From positions 11,071,524 through 11,135,523 of the forward strand of contig OY725488.1 in assembly GCA_963281255.1 (NCBI GenBank): DNA of 64,000 nt. The letters run 5' to 3'. The notes below the pieces were generated by a model. The model did not search any database. It saw nothing but the letters and a program-made list of their open reading frames with translations, and had not been told where the DNA came from. Below, one piece after another: positions 10,123 to 21,005 of the stretch. This stretch comes from Aphrocallistes beatrix. Taxonomy: Eukaryota; Porifera; Hexactinellida; Sceptrulophora; Aphrocallistidae. Position numbers and translations under genes: made by a program. Positions within the stretch are counted from its first letter, which is position 1. Each line of letters opens with the position of its first letter.

Positions 10123-10960
10123 ATAATAAGTCATTTTAGTACAGAACGGTTTAGATTTGATATATTACGAAATTGAATTTAATACCAAAGGAAAGAGACT
10201 ACTGACTACTAAGATTTTTATAATTTTGAATCTCAAAAGTAGCATGTTTTTAACTTTTGTTTTTAAAAAAATGCCCTCAGTTATATTTCGCAATGCTCTT
10301 ATGCTTTGATGTATGGAAAGTTTGACAATTTGTAGCTCTGATCGGTTGATGTCAAAAGTCACTTCGAAATATATTAGTTAAAAGGTTGTCGTTATTCGTT
10401 TCCAAAGTCTCAAGTCATTAGTAGAAAAGTATAATTTTATACGTACTCTCACGAGTCGAAAATTTTGCACACGCGTTATGCGTGCTTACTAATTATTTGA
10501 GTCACTTTTATCTGAAAATCGTAGACTAATTAAGTCTGATTGCTAGGTTGGCTTTAGACACAAACAAAACTGAATTGATACGTAGTATCGCTACTTCCCA
10601 TTTTGAAGTATATTTTCACATTGAGATTGAGGGCATACTTTTAGAGTTAACTTTTTAAATGACACTGTGGATTCCAGCTAAGTGAAGTAAAAGTTTCATC
10701 TCGCCCCCAAAGAATTCCAACTATGAAGAGCATATAACATTGCTCTTCCCTCAACATAATCCTCTTGAATTAATAAAATAAACTGTAACCAAAGTTATCT
10801 ATACTAAGCTAGCATATACGTAACACTGCATTTTAATTCAAATTCCGATTAAGAGTTTTAAGATATAAACACAACATTTTTAATCAAAAGAGCAAAGAAA
10901 ACAAACAAAATGAATAAGATGTGCTAAATAGAAGTACATTCCAAAATGACAAATACTATG

Positions 10961-12031
10961 CTAGGATATGAGAAGTGGATCAGTAAGGCTGGGAGTGAAT
11001 CTAGTACGAACTCTTCCGAATCGATACTTCAATGCATTCCAAAGTTTCCCACCAAAAAATGCAGTTGTGATGAATATGTACTGAGAGCCAACCAGGATAT
11101 AACTAGTTGCAACCGAAATGGAAGAAATCCCAGATGCAATCTCACTACTGAGGCGCAAAGTCTCGATCTGTTGGTTTGAGGTTAATAATGGCTCGTAATA
11201 CGAAGTCCCGTAGAGATGATGGAATAGGCAGGGACCATAATAAATTACTGTCGTAATGATGAAGAAGGAAATGTGAAGAAAACCGTTTAAAAGTATGCCT
11301 AAAAAACCTATTCCCATCAAACTCATGATGAAAGCGAAATGGTAGCAACTCTTGATTGATATTTTGACCATCTGACTGCTCCTGCCTCTAACTTTAAATT
11401 CTACAGACCTCCACTTCAGTGTTTTATAGAAGGTTCGAGTCTGTTTTGCCCACAAATAGAGATAAACAGTGTTGACTACGAGTTCAAGTAGCCTGTGAAA
11501 GATAAATAGTTGTGGAACAGATCCTGTGATAATCAAAGCAAAGCAAAGCAAAATTGTAATTACAAGCATGCATCTTATAAATGGAAATGTTCTGCCATTT
11601 ATATCATGGTATTTGACGTCTAGATATCTCATGAGACATATTACTAGTGCAAAAGTAGATACTAGAGAAGCATTTCCTAAAGCAAAAATAACTGCTGCGA
11701 ATGGATTAGCGATAACTTGTATATCAATGTTATCAATGGTCCCTATTGTGCAATTATTGATTTGGTTGTGATCAAATGAAATCACCAAAAAACAGAATTG
11801 GAGCATTCCAAATGAACTTATTTCGAAGATACTTATCATTATCAAAAAGAAATACTTAACAATTTCAACTTTGTAATGTAGTGCTGCAACGGAAGAATTA
11901 CCGAATATATCAGTTTTAGATTCTTCAATGGATTCACGATACAATCGAACAAAATATAGAATCCTCTTTACGAAGTAGATATCCCACAGCACTGATAATC
12001 CGAGCATTATGCATACATAGAGTAAAAACAA
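10961..12031 (-). CDS. Orphan multi-pass membrane protein, clade I, copy 2 (start damaged)
   Basis: The open frame encodes about 350 residues collinear with copy 1, from the first span to the intact tail GRVRTRFTPSLTDPLLIS. The outer loop has NNCT. The conserved N-terminus is not in frame: the ATGs at 12080 and 12077 lie where copy 1 starts, but they run out of frame relative to GYLFLLYVCIM, and a TGA lies upstream in the coding frame. The first in-frame ATG is at 12007, inside span 1. Either a one- or two-base indel has just disabled the gene, it uses a shortened start, or the assembly has an error. The rest of the frame is undamaged, so the lesion must be recent. Confidence 0.65.
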   Translation of the reverse strand: MFLLYVCIMLGLSVLWDIYFVKRILYFVRLYRESIEESKTDIFGNSSVAALHYKVEIVKYFFLIMISIFEISSFGMLQFCFLVISFDHNQINNCTIGTIDNIDIQVIANPFAAVIFALGNASLVSTFALVICLMRYLDVKYHDINGRTFPFIRCMLVITILLCFALIITGSVPQLFIFHRLLELVVNTVYLYLWAKQTRTFYKTLKWRSVEFKVRGRSSQMVKISIKSCYHFAFIMSLMGIGFLGILLNGFLHISFFIITTVIYYGPCLFHHLYGTSYYEPLLTSNQQIETLRLSSEIASGISSISVATSYILVGSQYIFITTAFFGGKLWNALKYRFGRVRTRFTPSLTDPLLIS

Positions 12032-12116
12032 GTAGCCTATGTTATTTTCGATTTTCTGAAGATGTGTTGAAACTCATCATTTAATATTGCTGTTTGTAGG
12101 ATCTTTATACTCAGTG

Positions 12117-12125
12117 TTTTTATAG
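12117..12125 (-). promoter_or_regulatory. TATA box of the 10961-12031 gene
   Basis: ACTATAAAAACAC on the minus strand, at the position equivalent to the TATA box of the neighbouring copy, about 40 bases before the ancestral ATG. Confidence 0.5.
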
Positions 12126-12857
12126 TTTTTACTTAAATATGCATTATAGAAGGAAAATATCTTCATAGTATTTTGAATAATTATATAAAACGGGCGATAT
12201 TCAGATCGGATAAATCTCTATCTATCACCTATTAGCATGAAGTTTGATTTTTCCCTAATACATTATATCTTATTTCGTAATAGTAACTAATCATAGGATA
12301 ATTCAAATGAAATTTCCCTCACTAGTGAACAGGGTATTATACAGCCTTCCAGAGATATGCTCCTAATCTAAAATTTCTAAATTTTCCTACGCCTAATTCA
12401 CTAAATAACCTTTTAATATTGGATAAATTTTTTGAATTTTTACGCTCCTAAGCACTTTGAAGCTTAAAATCATACACCTAAAGGAGCGTATCGCGCTCCT
12501 AGATAATTCCTTGCTAGTGAAGTAGTTTCACTTTCAGTTTTGATGTATTTAGGCCTACTCTACGATAAGGCTTTCCTCATAATTAAAAATATACAAGTGT
12601 GCTTTGCTTACTTGCTAAATGCCTTCTTAGTTAATGCTGATACGAAATGTCAGACAGGGACGCTGCGAAAACGAGAGTGATGCGTTTATGAGTTAGACAA
12701 ATGATTAAAGGTCACAAGGCTGAATTGTTAATGAGTTCCCACAACTAAGTAATCGAGCGCTGTGAACTTTTTAAATAACCCTATGGATTCCAATTAAAGT
12801 GGATGAAATAAGATGTGCAAAATAGAAGTGCATTCCAAATGACAGATACTATGCTAT

Positions 12858-14426
12858 AGGTTTTGAGAAGTGAGTTAGTAAGGCTGGGAGTGGATCTAGT
12901 ACGAACTCTACCAAATCGATACTTCAATGCATTCCAAATTTTTCCACCCAAAAATGCAGTTGTAGCGAATAGGTACTGAGAGCTAATAACGATATAAGTA
13001 ATTGCAACCAAAAAGGTGGTAATCGCTGATACAACCTCATTACAGATGTGTAGAGCCTCGATCTGTTGGTTTGAAGTTAGTAATGGCTGATAGTAGGGAG
13101 TCCCATAGAGGTGATGAAATAGACGGGACCGGAATAAATTGCTGTCGTAATAATGAGGGAGTATATCTGAAGAAACCCACCCAAAATACACTTAAAAAGC
13201 TTATTTCCATCAAACTCATAATGAAAGCGAAATGGTAGCAACTTTTGATTGATCTTCTGACCATCTGACTGCTCCTACCTCTAACTTTAAATTCTACAGA
13301 CCTCCACTTCAGTGTTTTATAAAAGGTTCGGGCCTGTTTTGCGTACAAACATAAATATACAGGGTGGACTACAAAGTCCAGTAACCTCCGAAGGATAAAT
13401 AATTGAAGAACAGATCTTGTGACAATCAAAGCAATGCAAATCAAAGTTGAAACCACAAGCATGCATCTTATAAATGGAAATGCTTCGGCATTTATACACT
13501 GCCTTACCAAAGTGTTCGTACACCCGATAGTTCCCATACAAATTGTATAAATCGTATCTATTTTTTGAGTCAATGGTAACAAATCAGTTTGAATAAATTT
13601 GGCTTAAAATCCATATTCTATACACTCGATTTACTCATCATATATAGTCTCTCAACTCAATTACTCTCCTTCAAACATAAATATTTGGATATTTACTTCA
13701 TTGTGCTACATACAATAAATAAATGCCACTATATATGATGGCGTTAGTGGCACTAGGTGTCACAGGTTAAAATATTTAACTTTAAAATAGAGTAATTGAG
13801 TTGAAAGACTATAAAATGAGTACATCGAATGTGTAGAATATAAACTTTAAGCCAAATTTAGTCAAACTGTTACTGATTTATTACTATTGACTCCAAAAAT
13901 AGATACGATTTATACAATTTGTATGGGAATTACTGAGGTGTACAAATACTTTTGGTAGGGCAGTGTATCATGGTATTTGACATCTAAATATCTCATGAGG
14001 CATATTACCAGTGCAAGAGTCAATACTCTAGAAGCATTTCCTAGAGACGTAATTACAGCTGTGATTGGATTTGCAATAACTTGCGAATCAATGCTATGGA
14101 TTTACCCTATTGTGTGATTATTAATTCGATTATGATCCAATAAAATTACTAAACAGGAGAACTGGAATGCACTTATTTCGATATTACTTATCATTATCAA
14201 GAAGAAATATTTAACAATTTCAACTTTGTAATGGAGTGCTCGCTCAAAAGAATTACCGAATATATCAGTTTTAGATTTTTTCCATGGATTCACGATATAA
14301 CCGAACAAAGTATAGAATCCTCTTTACGAAGTAGATATCCCACAGCAATGATAACCCGAACATTATGCATACACAGAGGAAAAACAAGTCGAATATGTAA
14401 TAATCGAGTATTTTGTTGGAAATCAT
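12858..14426 (-). pseudogene. Orphan membrane protein, clade I, pseudogene split by a MITE
   Basis: The ancestral ATG (14426) and about 50 codons are readable (LWDIYFVKR, FVRLYRESME). A frameshift follows at the ESMEKI position, then readable but shifted segments (ALHYKVEIVKYFF, RTFYKTLKWRSVEFKVRG), a 469-base MITE inside the span 3-4 loop, another frameshift near 13150, and a changed tail (RTRSTPSLTNSLLKT) that has lost the stop. At least three independent lesions make it clearly dead. The MITE inserted at a TA within TTTATATCATGG, a site still uninterrupted in the 10961 copy. Confidence 0.85.
13497..13965. mobile_element. Tc1/mariner-type MITE inside pseudogene
   Basis: The 469-base element has inverted termini CACTGCCTTACCAAAGTGTT and, on the other strand, CACTGCCCTACCAAAAGTAT, and is flanked by TA on both sides. 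Removing it and one TA restores the gene sequence GCATTTATATCATGG. Fish and invertebrate Tc1 elements have similar CACTGCC..AAAAGTATT ends. Much of the interior is also inversely repeated. A diverged partial relative lies at 48679. Confidence 0.8.
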
Positions 14427-15190
14427 TATTTAATCTTGCTTTTTGAAAGATCGCTAGCTCCATGTTTTTATAGTTTTTCTACAAAAGCATATATTGTGTA
14501 GTCTACATATTATAGAGGAAAATGTCTTCATAGTATTGCAAATAATTATTTAATTCAGAGGATGTTCAAAATCAGATAAATCTCAATTCTTACCTACTAA
14601 CAATAATATTGATTTGCACTGATGCATTAAATCTTATTTTGCAATACATAGTACCGATAAGGATAATTCAAATGAACTTCACTACACAATCGGAGTAATT
14701 TCACTTTGCCATAGCTATAGCCCACTCTACAAAATGGCCTTCTATCAGAGTAAAAATATGCACCAGGGATTCTGTCGAGGATTAATATGGAGTCAAAGTA
14801 CATAAGCCCTTTCCCTAAATAAGCGTCCTGGAACTTATTTTTTTATGCTCAAAAAGTAAATGACCATCTTGAGATCGAATTTGGCAATTTTCTCAACTGT
14901 TACGAGCACACTTTAAAGCATTAGATATAGAACTTCCAGATAGAACCAAGCTGGGGACAGTTTCTTCAATAAATTCAATAAATCGATTCAAATTTTTTTA
15001 CTCATTTTCATTTTGGCATTTTCGCATTCTTGTTATGCTATTATTTGAACAAAATATTACTAACATGAAGAAAATAAAGATATAAACTATCATGGCAATC
15101 AAGAAATTATAGATCTTTAAGTAGTTTGCTTAATGAATCGGTGTTACATTATACTGAATCGACTCGACTGTATGATTAGGTACTTTGGTC
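14427..15190. other. Intergenic gap upstream of clade I pseudogene
   Basis: A TATA-like CTATAAAAAC (minus strand, near 14468) belongs to the pseudogene promoter. A weak relic of the foldback-arm repeat is at 14718-14805. No gene was found. Confidence 0.4.
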
Positions 15191-15534
15191 CAGAGTTGCA
15201 CGCGGGACGAAATTTGTAACAGCGGCCCGCAAGAAGCCCGCATAAATATTTTTGGCCTGCTTGTAAGTTACTAACTATAAAGAGACGCTTAGGGAATCCT
15301 TTTATGGGAGTGAGTTTCTGCAAACACAAATAAGTGGAAACTAACAAAGTTTCATTTACGTATGTAAATATTCCTTAATTGGTACCTCGTGACAATTAAG
15401 AACATCATATCGGTTGTCATCGCGAGTTCTGCCAAGATTTCCTGCCCACGGGCTCGCAAAATATTATATTCAAACCACACGGCCCGCGGGCCGATAAGTA
15501 AAGTCGACACGCGAGTAGCCCGCGTGCAACTCTG
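15191..15534. mobile_element. hAT-type MITE with perfect target duplication
   Basis: Termini are CAGAGTTGCACGCGGG in inverted orientation at both ends. The flanking 8-mers CTTTGGTC (15183-15190 and 15535-15542) are identical, and GC-rich subterminal blocks of GGCCCGC type are present. An 8-base duplication with a CAG start fits the hAT superfamily. There is no transposase. The 2645 fragment is another copy. Confidence 0.8.
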
Positions 15535-15704
15535 CTTTGGTCCCGTTCCGAAAATTGGGTATCCTGATCCGTCTCATAAATTAAGCATGCCCTGCTAGTC
15601 CTATTACAATCACTAAATACATTAGAATACAACAACAAACAAATAATGGGTGATATTATCATTTTATTCTTCTAGTGGTACCAGTCACTATAGTGGCTGT
15701 ATTT

Positions 15705-16169
15705 CTAGCATTTCATTCTTTTTAGCGCTGACAATAGTAAACTTTGAAACATAGCTACAATTATAATGTAATAGGATATAGTTGAGATATTGAGGACGTA
15801 AAAGTATTCGCTTGGATAGAGATTACGCTGATAATTGAAAACAGCAACTGCAATATTGAAGATAATGACTATGCCGATTAAGAGCTGTGAGATGTTTAAC
15901 AGAACAAGTGAGATATTTTTCCTCTCTGCCTCTGCTTCCGTTAATATTTTGTTTGCAGTTATTGCCAATATAAAGCTAAGAGTGAGTAAGATGAAGCTTA
16001 TCATTGCTTCTACTGCTATATACTTGTCCTTTCCAGGATAATAAGAATGCTCTCTGCTCATGTTTGGACAATTTTCGAATACGAGGGTAGTTCTAAAACC
16101 AGTCAAGATTACTCCCAACAACTGAAAACCATTATTGAGGTAGAAGAGTAGTTCTACGATAGCATTCAT
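15705..16169 (-). CDS. Four-span membrane protein of unknown family
   Basis: 154 residues from ATG at 16169, single exon. Four hydrophobic spans lie at about 5-30, 50-76, 86-110 and 125-148. The first loop carries the only extracellular-type cysteine (FENCPNMSREHS, with the sequon-like NMS), a short charged loop TEAEAERKN separates spans 2 and 3, and the protein ends LKRMKC. Size and topology recall tetraspan families such as MARVEL or MS4A, but no diagnostic motif (no CCG of tetraspanins, no claudin W-GLW-C-C) is present. It sits between the two clades of the array and has its own TATA box. It is not similar to the array proteins. Confidence 0.7.
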   Translation of the reverse strand: MNAIVELLFYLNNGFQLLGVILTGFRTTLVFENCPNMSREHSYYPGKDKYIAVEAMISFILLTLSFILAITANKILTEAEAERKNISLVLLNISQLLIGIVIIFNIAVAVFNYQRNLYPSEYFYVLNISTISYYIIIVAMFQSLLLSALKRMKC

Positions 16170-16226
16170 ATTATGGAGATAGTGAATGGAAGAATTTGCG
16201 AGAAATAATGTAGATATGTGTCTAGC

Positions 16227-16236
16227 TTCTTATATA
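16227..16236 (-). promoter_or_regulatory. TATA box of the four-span gene
   Basis: TATATAAGAAG on the minus strand, about 60 bases upstream of the ATG at 16169. This supports a real, independently transcribed gene. Confidence 0.5.
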
Positions 16237-17376
16237 CTAGTATAATATATGTTCTTTAGTTTCTTAAGTTAATCCATTGTAGGATGAAATGCTAGATTAC
16301 TCCATTTTCTAGAAAATTCTGTAATAATGATCAAAGCGAAAATGTTATCGGAGACATGTAACTAGCTAGCGGCCATGTCTTAACAATGACTATGCATAAG
16401 AACCATTAAACAACTGTAAACCTAATTGATTATTAAATCCTGCCTTCACAAAGTTCATTGTATTTCTCATCACAGCTATCGGACTTAGATGAATAGAGAT
16501 AATACTACCGCATTATCTTCAAACCTCAGAATACTTTATCAAAAAAGACCTTTAAAATTCAATCAACAAATTAGTCACTGAATATTTCTCAAGTCTAAAG
16601 TTAATTTTTAGGATAAATTGAATATTAGTTCAATGTGATAACCCAGTTCTATCCGGATCCCTAGAATCCATAGAATATTTTAAATACGTATAATGGGCAT
16701 GCCTAATTTCGGGGACGGAACGGCATCCCGTCCCGGAAATTAGGTATCTTAACCCGCATGCCCAATATAATTGAAGTCGGATTGTTTAATCACTTATTGT
16801 ATGCAATTATTTGATTTAAAAATTAATGTTTAATTAAATCGGCACAAATGTATGATGTAAGCGTAGAATATTACTTTTCTTCAGATATTCCTATAAATAC
16901 ATTACATGTATCCCTCGCTTACTCCAACTCCCTCATATTCTGATTCCTCATTTATTAAATCTTCAGATCAACTTCATGTTTATTTGAACTCAAATAGTAG
17001 CCTCAACATTAATAATGCTATCATAGATTTTACCAATTGAAGTACTCACTAATAAATCCCTAAGTTGCCCCAGAGATGTGTTGTGTTATTTCCAGTTTGA
17101 ACTAATCTTAACAGGGAAGTCATATAAGTTTGGGGTAGTTACTATGAATAAAAAAATCCCAGGGACAAATTAGGATAAATTAATTGGAAATATAATTCTC
17201 AGCTATTACTGATGAAGTAATAGAATACCAGTTTACTCAACAGAGGATAATATGACAGGATCACCAAAGCACTAATTACGCTTAATTTATTACAAAAATG
17301 CATGAATTAAGACAGTAGTTTTAAAAGTTTACTGAAAGTTCGAGCAGTATAGTGCAGTGTTATCTCAATTGGAAAT
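16237..17376. other. Divergent intergenic region
   Basis: It holds one short GC-rich MITE (16695-16763) and, at about 17205-17376, the conserved clade II upstream block (TCAACAGAGGATAATATGAC, later TCTCAATTGG just before the TATA box). No gene was found. Confidence 0.5.
16695..16763. mobile_element. GC-rich palindromic MITE, short copy
   Basis: GGGCATGCCTAATTTC opens the element and CGCATGCCC closes it, with an internal CGTCCCGG palindrome. Flanks CGTATAAT and AATATAAT are an imperfect 8-base match. Same family as 9990. Confidence 0.6.
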
Positions 17377-17386
17377 TATATAAATA
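17377..17386 (+). promoter_or_regulatory. TATA box of the 17450 gene
   Basis: TATATAAATA, 64-73 bases upstream of the ATG, preceded by TCTCAATTGG. The same arrangement precedes every clade II copy. Confidence 0.65.
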
Positions 17387-17449
17387 CTTGCAGTCCATAT
17401 TATATGTCTTATCCAGAAAAATTCTATTTTGAAAAGTAGCTTTAAAAAT

Positions 17450-18571
17450 ATGAACAGAAATCAAATTTTAGAAGCTGTAGGCAATGATGTAGGTTACTTC
17501 ATATTTTTCGGTTTATTTTTGTATGTTGGATTAACTACACTTTGGAATGTATATTTTGCAAAGAGGATTATACATTTCGTTACCTTGTACAGAAATTCTG
17601 TAGAAGATGCTAAGACGGACCTATTCGATAACTGTGCAGAACTAGCTCTACACTATAAAGTTGAAATAGTTAAGTATACATTTATGCTAGTGATAAATAA
17701 CACTGAAATGGGTGGGTTCTTAATGTATACAATTGGGGCAGGACTGACTGATCTAAAACCAACCAATGCCACAAATAATACTTGCACTAGTCAGATAGAT
17801 AATGCTGATTTGCAAGTTATTATTGGCACTGCAATTGAAGCAAAGTTCATCAGTGTGGGACAAGCCGGATTATTGTTGTCAGTAGCACTTGTGACATGTC
17901 TAATGAAATATCTTGATGCAGCATATCACAACATTAATAATCAGTCTCTGAAGTCCACTAAAATCATCCTCTTGATCTCATGTGTGATTGGAGTTCTTCT
18001 GATTATCACAGGATCCATCCACCAATCATTTATCCTTGAAAGGCTAATATTTCCTATTATAGCACTGGTATATCTGTTTTTTTGGATCAAGCAAATCCGT
18101 ACATTTTACAAAACACTGAAGTGGCAATCTGTAGAGTTCAAAGTTAGAGGAAGGAGCAGTCAGATTGTAAAGAGAGCAGTGAAAAGCAGTCACCATTTTG
18201 CTGTCATCATGTGCCTGATGGGATTTGGGGCACTTTGCTTAACTTTAGCTGAACTTGTTAAAGATTACTTTTTCATATTCACTATCTTTTCATACTGTCC
18301 AAATCTCGTCAAACAACTCTATGGGATTCCTAACTACCAACCTCTACTTACTATGACATCACAAATTAATGCTTTTACAGTTTTCAGTGAGATAACAGCA
18401 AAAATTTCGACAATCCTAGCTCTGATTGCTTTCCTAGTCATTATGTCTCAATACGTGTTAGCCACATTTGTATTCTTCAGTGGAATGTTTTTAAAAAGAC
18501 TCAAATATCGTTTCGGAAGAGTCCGTACGAGGTTTACCCCTAGCCTTACTGACCCACTTCTCATCTCCTAA
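17450..18571 (+). CDS. Orphan multi-pass membrane protein, clade II, copy 1
   Basis: 373 residues. The ATG at 17450 was chosen over the upstream TTG because every clade II copy starts ATGAAC at this point, 64-73 bases after a TATA box. Spans lie at about 15-35, 74-96, 129-151, 166-187, 192-212, 246-265, possibly 271-286, and 318-345. The outer loop 2 has sequons NAT and NNT next to a cysteine. Inner-loop signatures are AKTDLFDNCAELALHYKVE and RTFYKTLKWQSVEFKVRG, and the tail GRVRTRFTPSLTDPLLIS is intact. Clade II markers are LWNVYFAKRIIHFV and KSSHHFAVIMCLMG. No known receptor or channel motif was recognised. All features of an active gene are present. Confidence 0.88.
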   Translation: MNRNQILEAVGNDVGYFIFFGLFLYVGLTTLWNVYFAKRIIHFVTLYRNSVEDAKTDLFDNCAELALHYKVEIVKYTFMLVINNTEMGGFLMYTIGAGLTDLKPTNATNNTCTSQIDNADLQVIIGTAIEAKFISVGQAGLLLSVALVTCLMKYLDAAYHNINNQSLKSTKIILLISCVIGVLLIITGSIHQSFILERLIFPIIALVYLFFWIKQIRTFYKTLKWQSVEFKVRGRSSQIVKRAVKSSHHFAVIMCLMGFGALCLTLAELVKDYFFIFTIFSYCPNLVKQLYGIPNYQPLLTMTSQINAFTVFSEITAKISTILALIAFLVIMSQYVLATFVFFSGMFLKRLKYRFGRVRTRFTPSLTDPLLIS

Positions 18572-20219
18572 GATTGAGTAAGAATCAAATCTGTAATATT
18601 TCCTTGTATTCAATTTAAAAAGTTGTATGTTATCTTTGTTATTTCTATAATTAATGGAGCATAACATGTTATTAATTCATTATTAAACATTTTGAAAGCA
18701 ATCAAATTACTTTGAAAGAATCGAAAGGGCGACAAGCGAACAAAAGCCCCAAAACGGAATTTGTTGATGGGTTCCCATCGCTAGGAACCGAGCACTTACA
18801 AAGAAATCATCGGTGCTTGGGATTCACTGCATTCTTTTCTTTCAGTTCCTGAATTTTAAAAATAGCAACATCTTACTGAATTGATTTGTAGTGGAGCAAT
18901 TCTATCTAGTATAGACTTGTTTTATTTTGAATCAAACCGTCATCTACCTACGAACTTCAGTGTTTTTCCCGAATCTTATTATTACTTACAAAATAGCAGT
19001 AGTATTTGCAAGCAATTACGCAATGTATACTTTAAATTACATATAACAATTATTAAGTTATTTATCCCAGCTCTTTGAACTGATGGAGTAATTAATAAGC
19101 AGGGATTATACTTCTATTAGGATTAAAACAATTTACGACATTTTACTACATACACGCAAAAAAGTACTGTGATGAAATTGATCTGAATGATGTGCGTCAA
19201 TTCATTAGCACAAACACCCGCCGCTTAGCATATTTTGTTTTTTCAGGCTAAATAGTTGAATTTGGATAATCAATTTCATTGAAGAAAGAGAAGAAACATT
19301 TTTTATACTTCTTAATATAGGCATGCAAATTAATAAATCTAAACAGACCTCTAAGAATATAAAAATTAATTTTTCTCTGAGGGACAGACCCCCATATCCC
19401 CCATTTATTCGTTCGTTACGCTTGCTTTGTCTTCAATTCTTAGCTCCCCAAGTATTTGACAGCACCACTTACATATGTACTTAGCTAATACATGTGACTC
19501 CATGATTACATTATTGATCACAACACATTGCTAATAGCTTAGCTAACATTACTAATACATATTTTTTCGGGAACTTCCCATTCTTAGGTAATCCTTATGT
19601 AGATTACTACATAAGGTTTACCTAAGAATTGGTTTAAATTATTATATGAACATAAGCATCATAATGGTCACAATATTTTCCATGAACAATCATTTTAATT
19701 GTGTCAAACATATTATTTATATACAGGTTTTCATATCATTTAATGAATTATGAAAAATATGCCAGAGACTAGCTTCCAACGGTTAAAGGGGTTTTTAGAG
19801 GAGTAGATTTTGAATATCTTATTTTCGAATTACGTATATGCTAGATTCTTCGTCACTTTTGTTTACAATAGATACATAAAATAATCACATCTCAAAAAGA
19901 TGTCAAAAACTAGTTTTAAACTGTCACATATTTATAGTGCTCTAACAGTGACAATTTTCTTATACAAATTTGAAGCAAATAAAGTACAGGTTAGTTTAAA
20001 GTGTAGTTCTGAGCTAAACTGATGTAGTGATAGAATATCAGTTCACCTAACAGAGAATAATATTATAAGTTCTACAAAAGTAAATTGGTATTGGTTTAAC
20101 TGCTAAATGAAAGCAGGTTACGTAGTATAACATTATCCCAATTTGAAAATTATATAAATACTTAACTATATTCTGTTTTATCATCAATAATTCTATCTTG
20201 AGAAGTGTCTTTTGAAAAT
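18572..20219. other. Downstream flank and gap, clade II copy 1
   Basis: The segment 18700-18960 (GAATCGAAAGGGCGAC.., GGTGCTTGGGATTCACTGCA) is shared with 41215-41300 plus 41800-41960 downstream of the 39944 copy, showing that flanks were duplicated with the genes. A perfect short hairpin, TAGGTAATCCTTATG..CATAAGGTTTACCTA, lies near 19585-19625. A Helitron-like relic is at 19738-19890, and the next conserved promoter block is at about 20015-20165. Confidence 0.5.
19738..19890 (-). repeat. Fragment of Helitron-like element body
   Basis: TATGCCAGAGACTAGCTTCC, AACGGTTAAAGGGG and GTAGATTTTGAATATC match the reverse complement of the body of the 744 and 34273 elements (CCGTTGGAAGCTA.., GAAATTTACGCCCCTG). 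Terminal hairpins are missing. Confidence 0.5.
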
Positions 20220-21005
20220 ATGAACATAAATAACATTTTCTAAGATGTTGGATATGATGTATGCTACTTGAAGTCTTTCAGTGTATTGATGTATGGTGGA
20301 TTTGCTGCATTTTGGGATTAACGGACTATTCAACAAATGTATGTAATTGAGGCAGGACTGATAGATCTAAACCACAAATAACACTTGCACTAGTCAGATA
20401 GATAATGCTGATTTGCAAGTTATTATTGGCACTGCAATTGAAGCAAAGTTCATCAGTGTGGGACAAGCCGGATTATTATTTAGGCATGCCTAATTTCCGG
20501 GACGGTCCCGTCCCCGAAATTAGGCATGCCCATATTATTGTCACTTTCACTTGTGATCTGTCCAATGAAGTATCTTGATGCAGTCTATCATAGCATCAAT
20601 GCTAATCCTGCAAAGTCAATTAGAATTATTATTATTATTTCATGCATGATTAGATTTCTGCTGTTTATCACAGGATCCATCCGCTAATCATTCATTCTTC
20701 AAAGGTTTATCTATCCTATTACTACTATAATGCTGATATATTTTAGTTTTTGGACCAAGCAAACTCATACATTCTATAAAACACTGAAATGGCAATCTGT
20801 AGAGTATCGAGTTAGAGGAAGAAGCAGTCAGATAATATAAAGAGCAGTTAAAAGTAGTCACAATTTGCTGTTTTGATGTGCCTGGTGGGATTCGTGGCAC
20901 TTTGCTTAACTTTGCTGAACTTATTGATAGCTGCTTTTTCATATTACCACATTTGCCTCCTGTCCTAAACTCACACAACTCTACGGGACTCCTGACTACG
21001 AACCT
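20220..21005 (+). pseudogene. Orphan membrane protein, clade II, decayed truncated copy
   Basis: The ATG and TATA-bearing promoter are preserved, but the eighth codon is a stop. The region between span 1 and the outer loop is deleted, several frameshifts follow, a 51-base MITE sits at 20481, and the sequence ends near TGACTACGAACCT, losing the last span and tail. Recognisable DNA blocks include those coding for ADLQVIIGTAIEAKFISVGQ and RTFYKTLKWQSVEY. The promoter region of the next copy begins directly after it. Confidence 0.85.
20481..20531. mobile_element. 51-base palindromic MITE inside pseudogene
   Basis: TAGGCATGCCTAATTTCCGG opens and CCGAAATTAGGCATGCCC closes; almost the whole element folds into one hairpin. 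It interrupts gene sequence coding for AGLLLS. Flanks TTATTATT and ATATTATT agree at 7 of 8 bases. The interrupted site is intact in the 17450 copy. Confidence 0.75.

Larger units (their letters stand above)
8891..10960. other. Intergenic gap with decayed repeats
   Basis: It contains the GGTCC-type array (9405-9660), one palindromic GC-rich element (9990-10122) and otherwise unremarkable AT-rich sequence. A 60-residue open frame at 9088-9270 on the minus strand resembles nothing I know and is not called. Confidence 0.45.

Noticed and set aside
17429-17449. Upstream TTG start for the 17450 gene (and similar for 35505, 39923, 3618 and 63238)
   Set aside because: Non-ATG starts are unlikely here; the downstream ATGs are at equivalent positions in the paralogues or give sensible N-termini.
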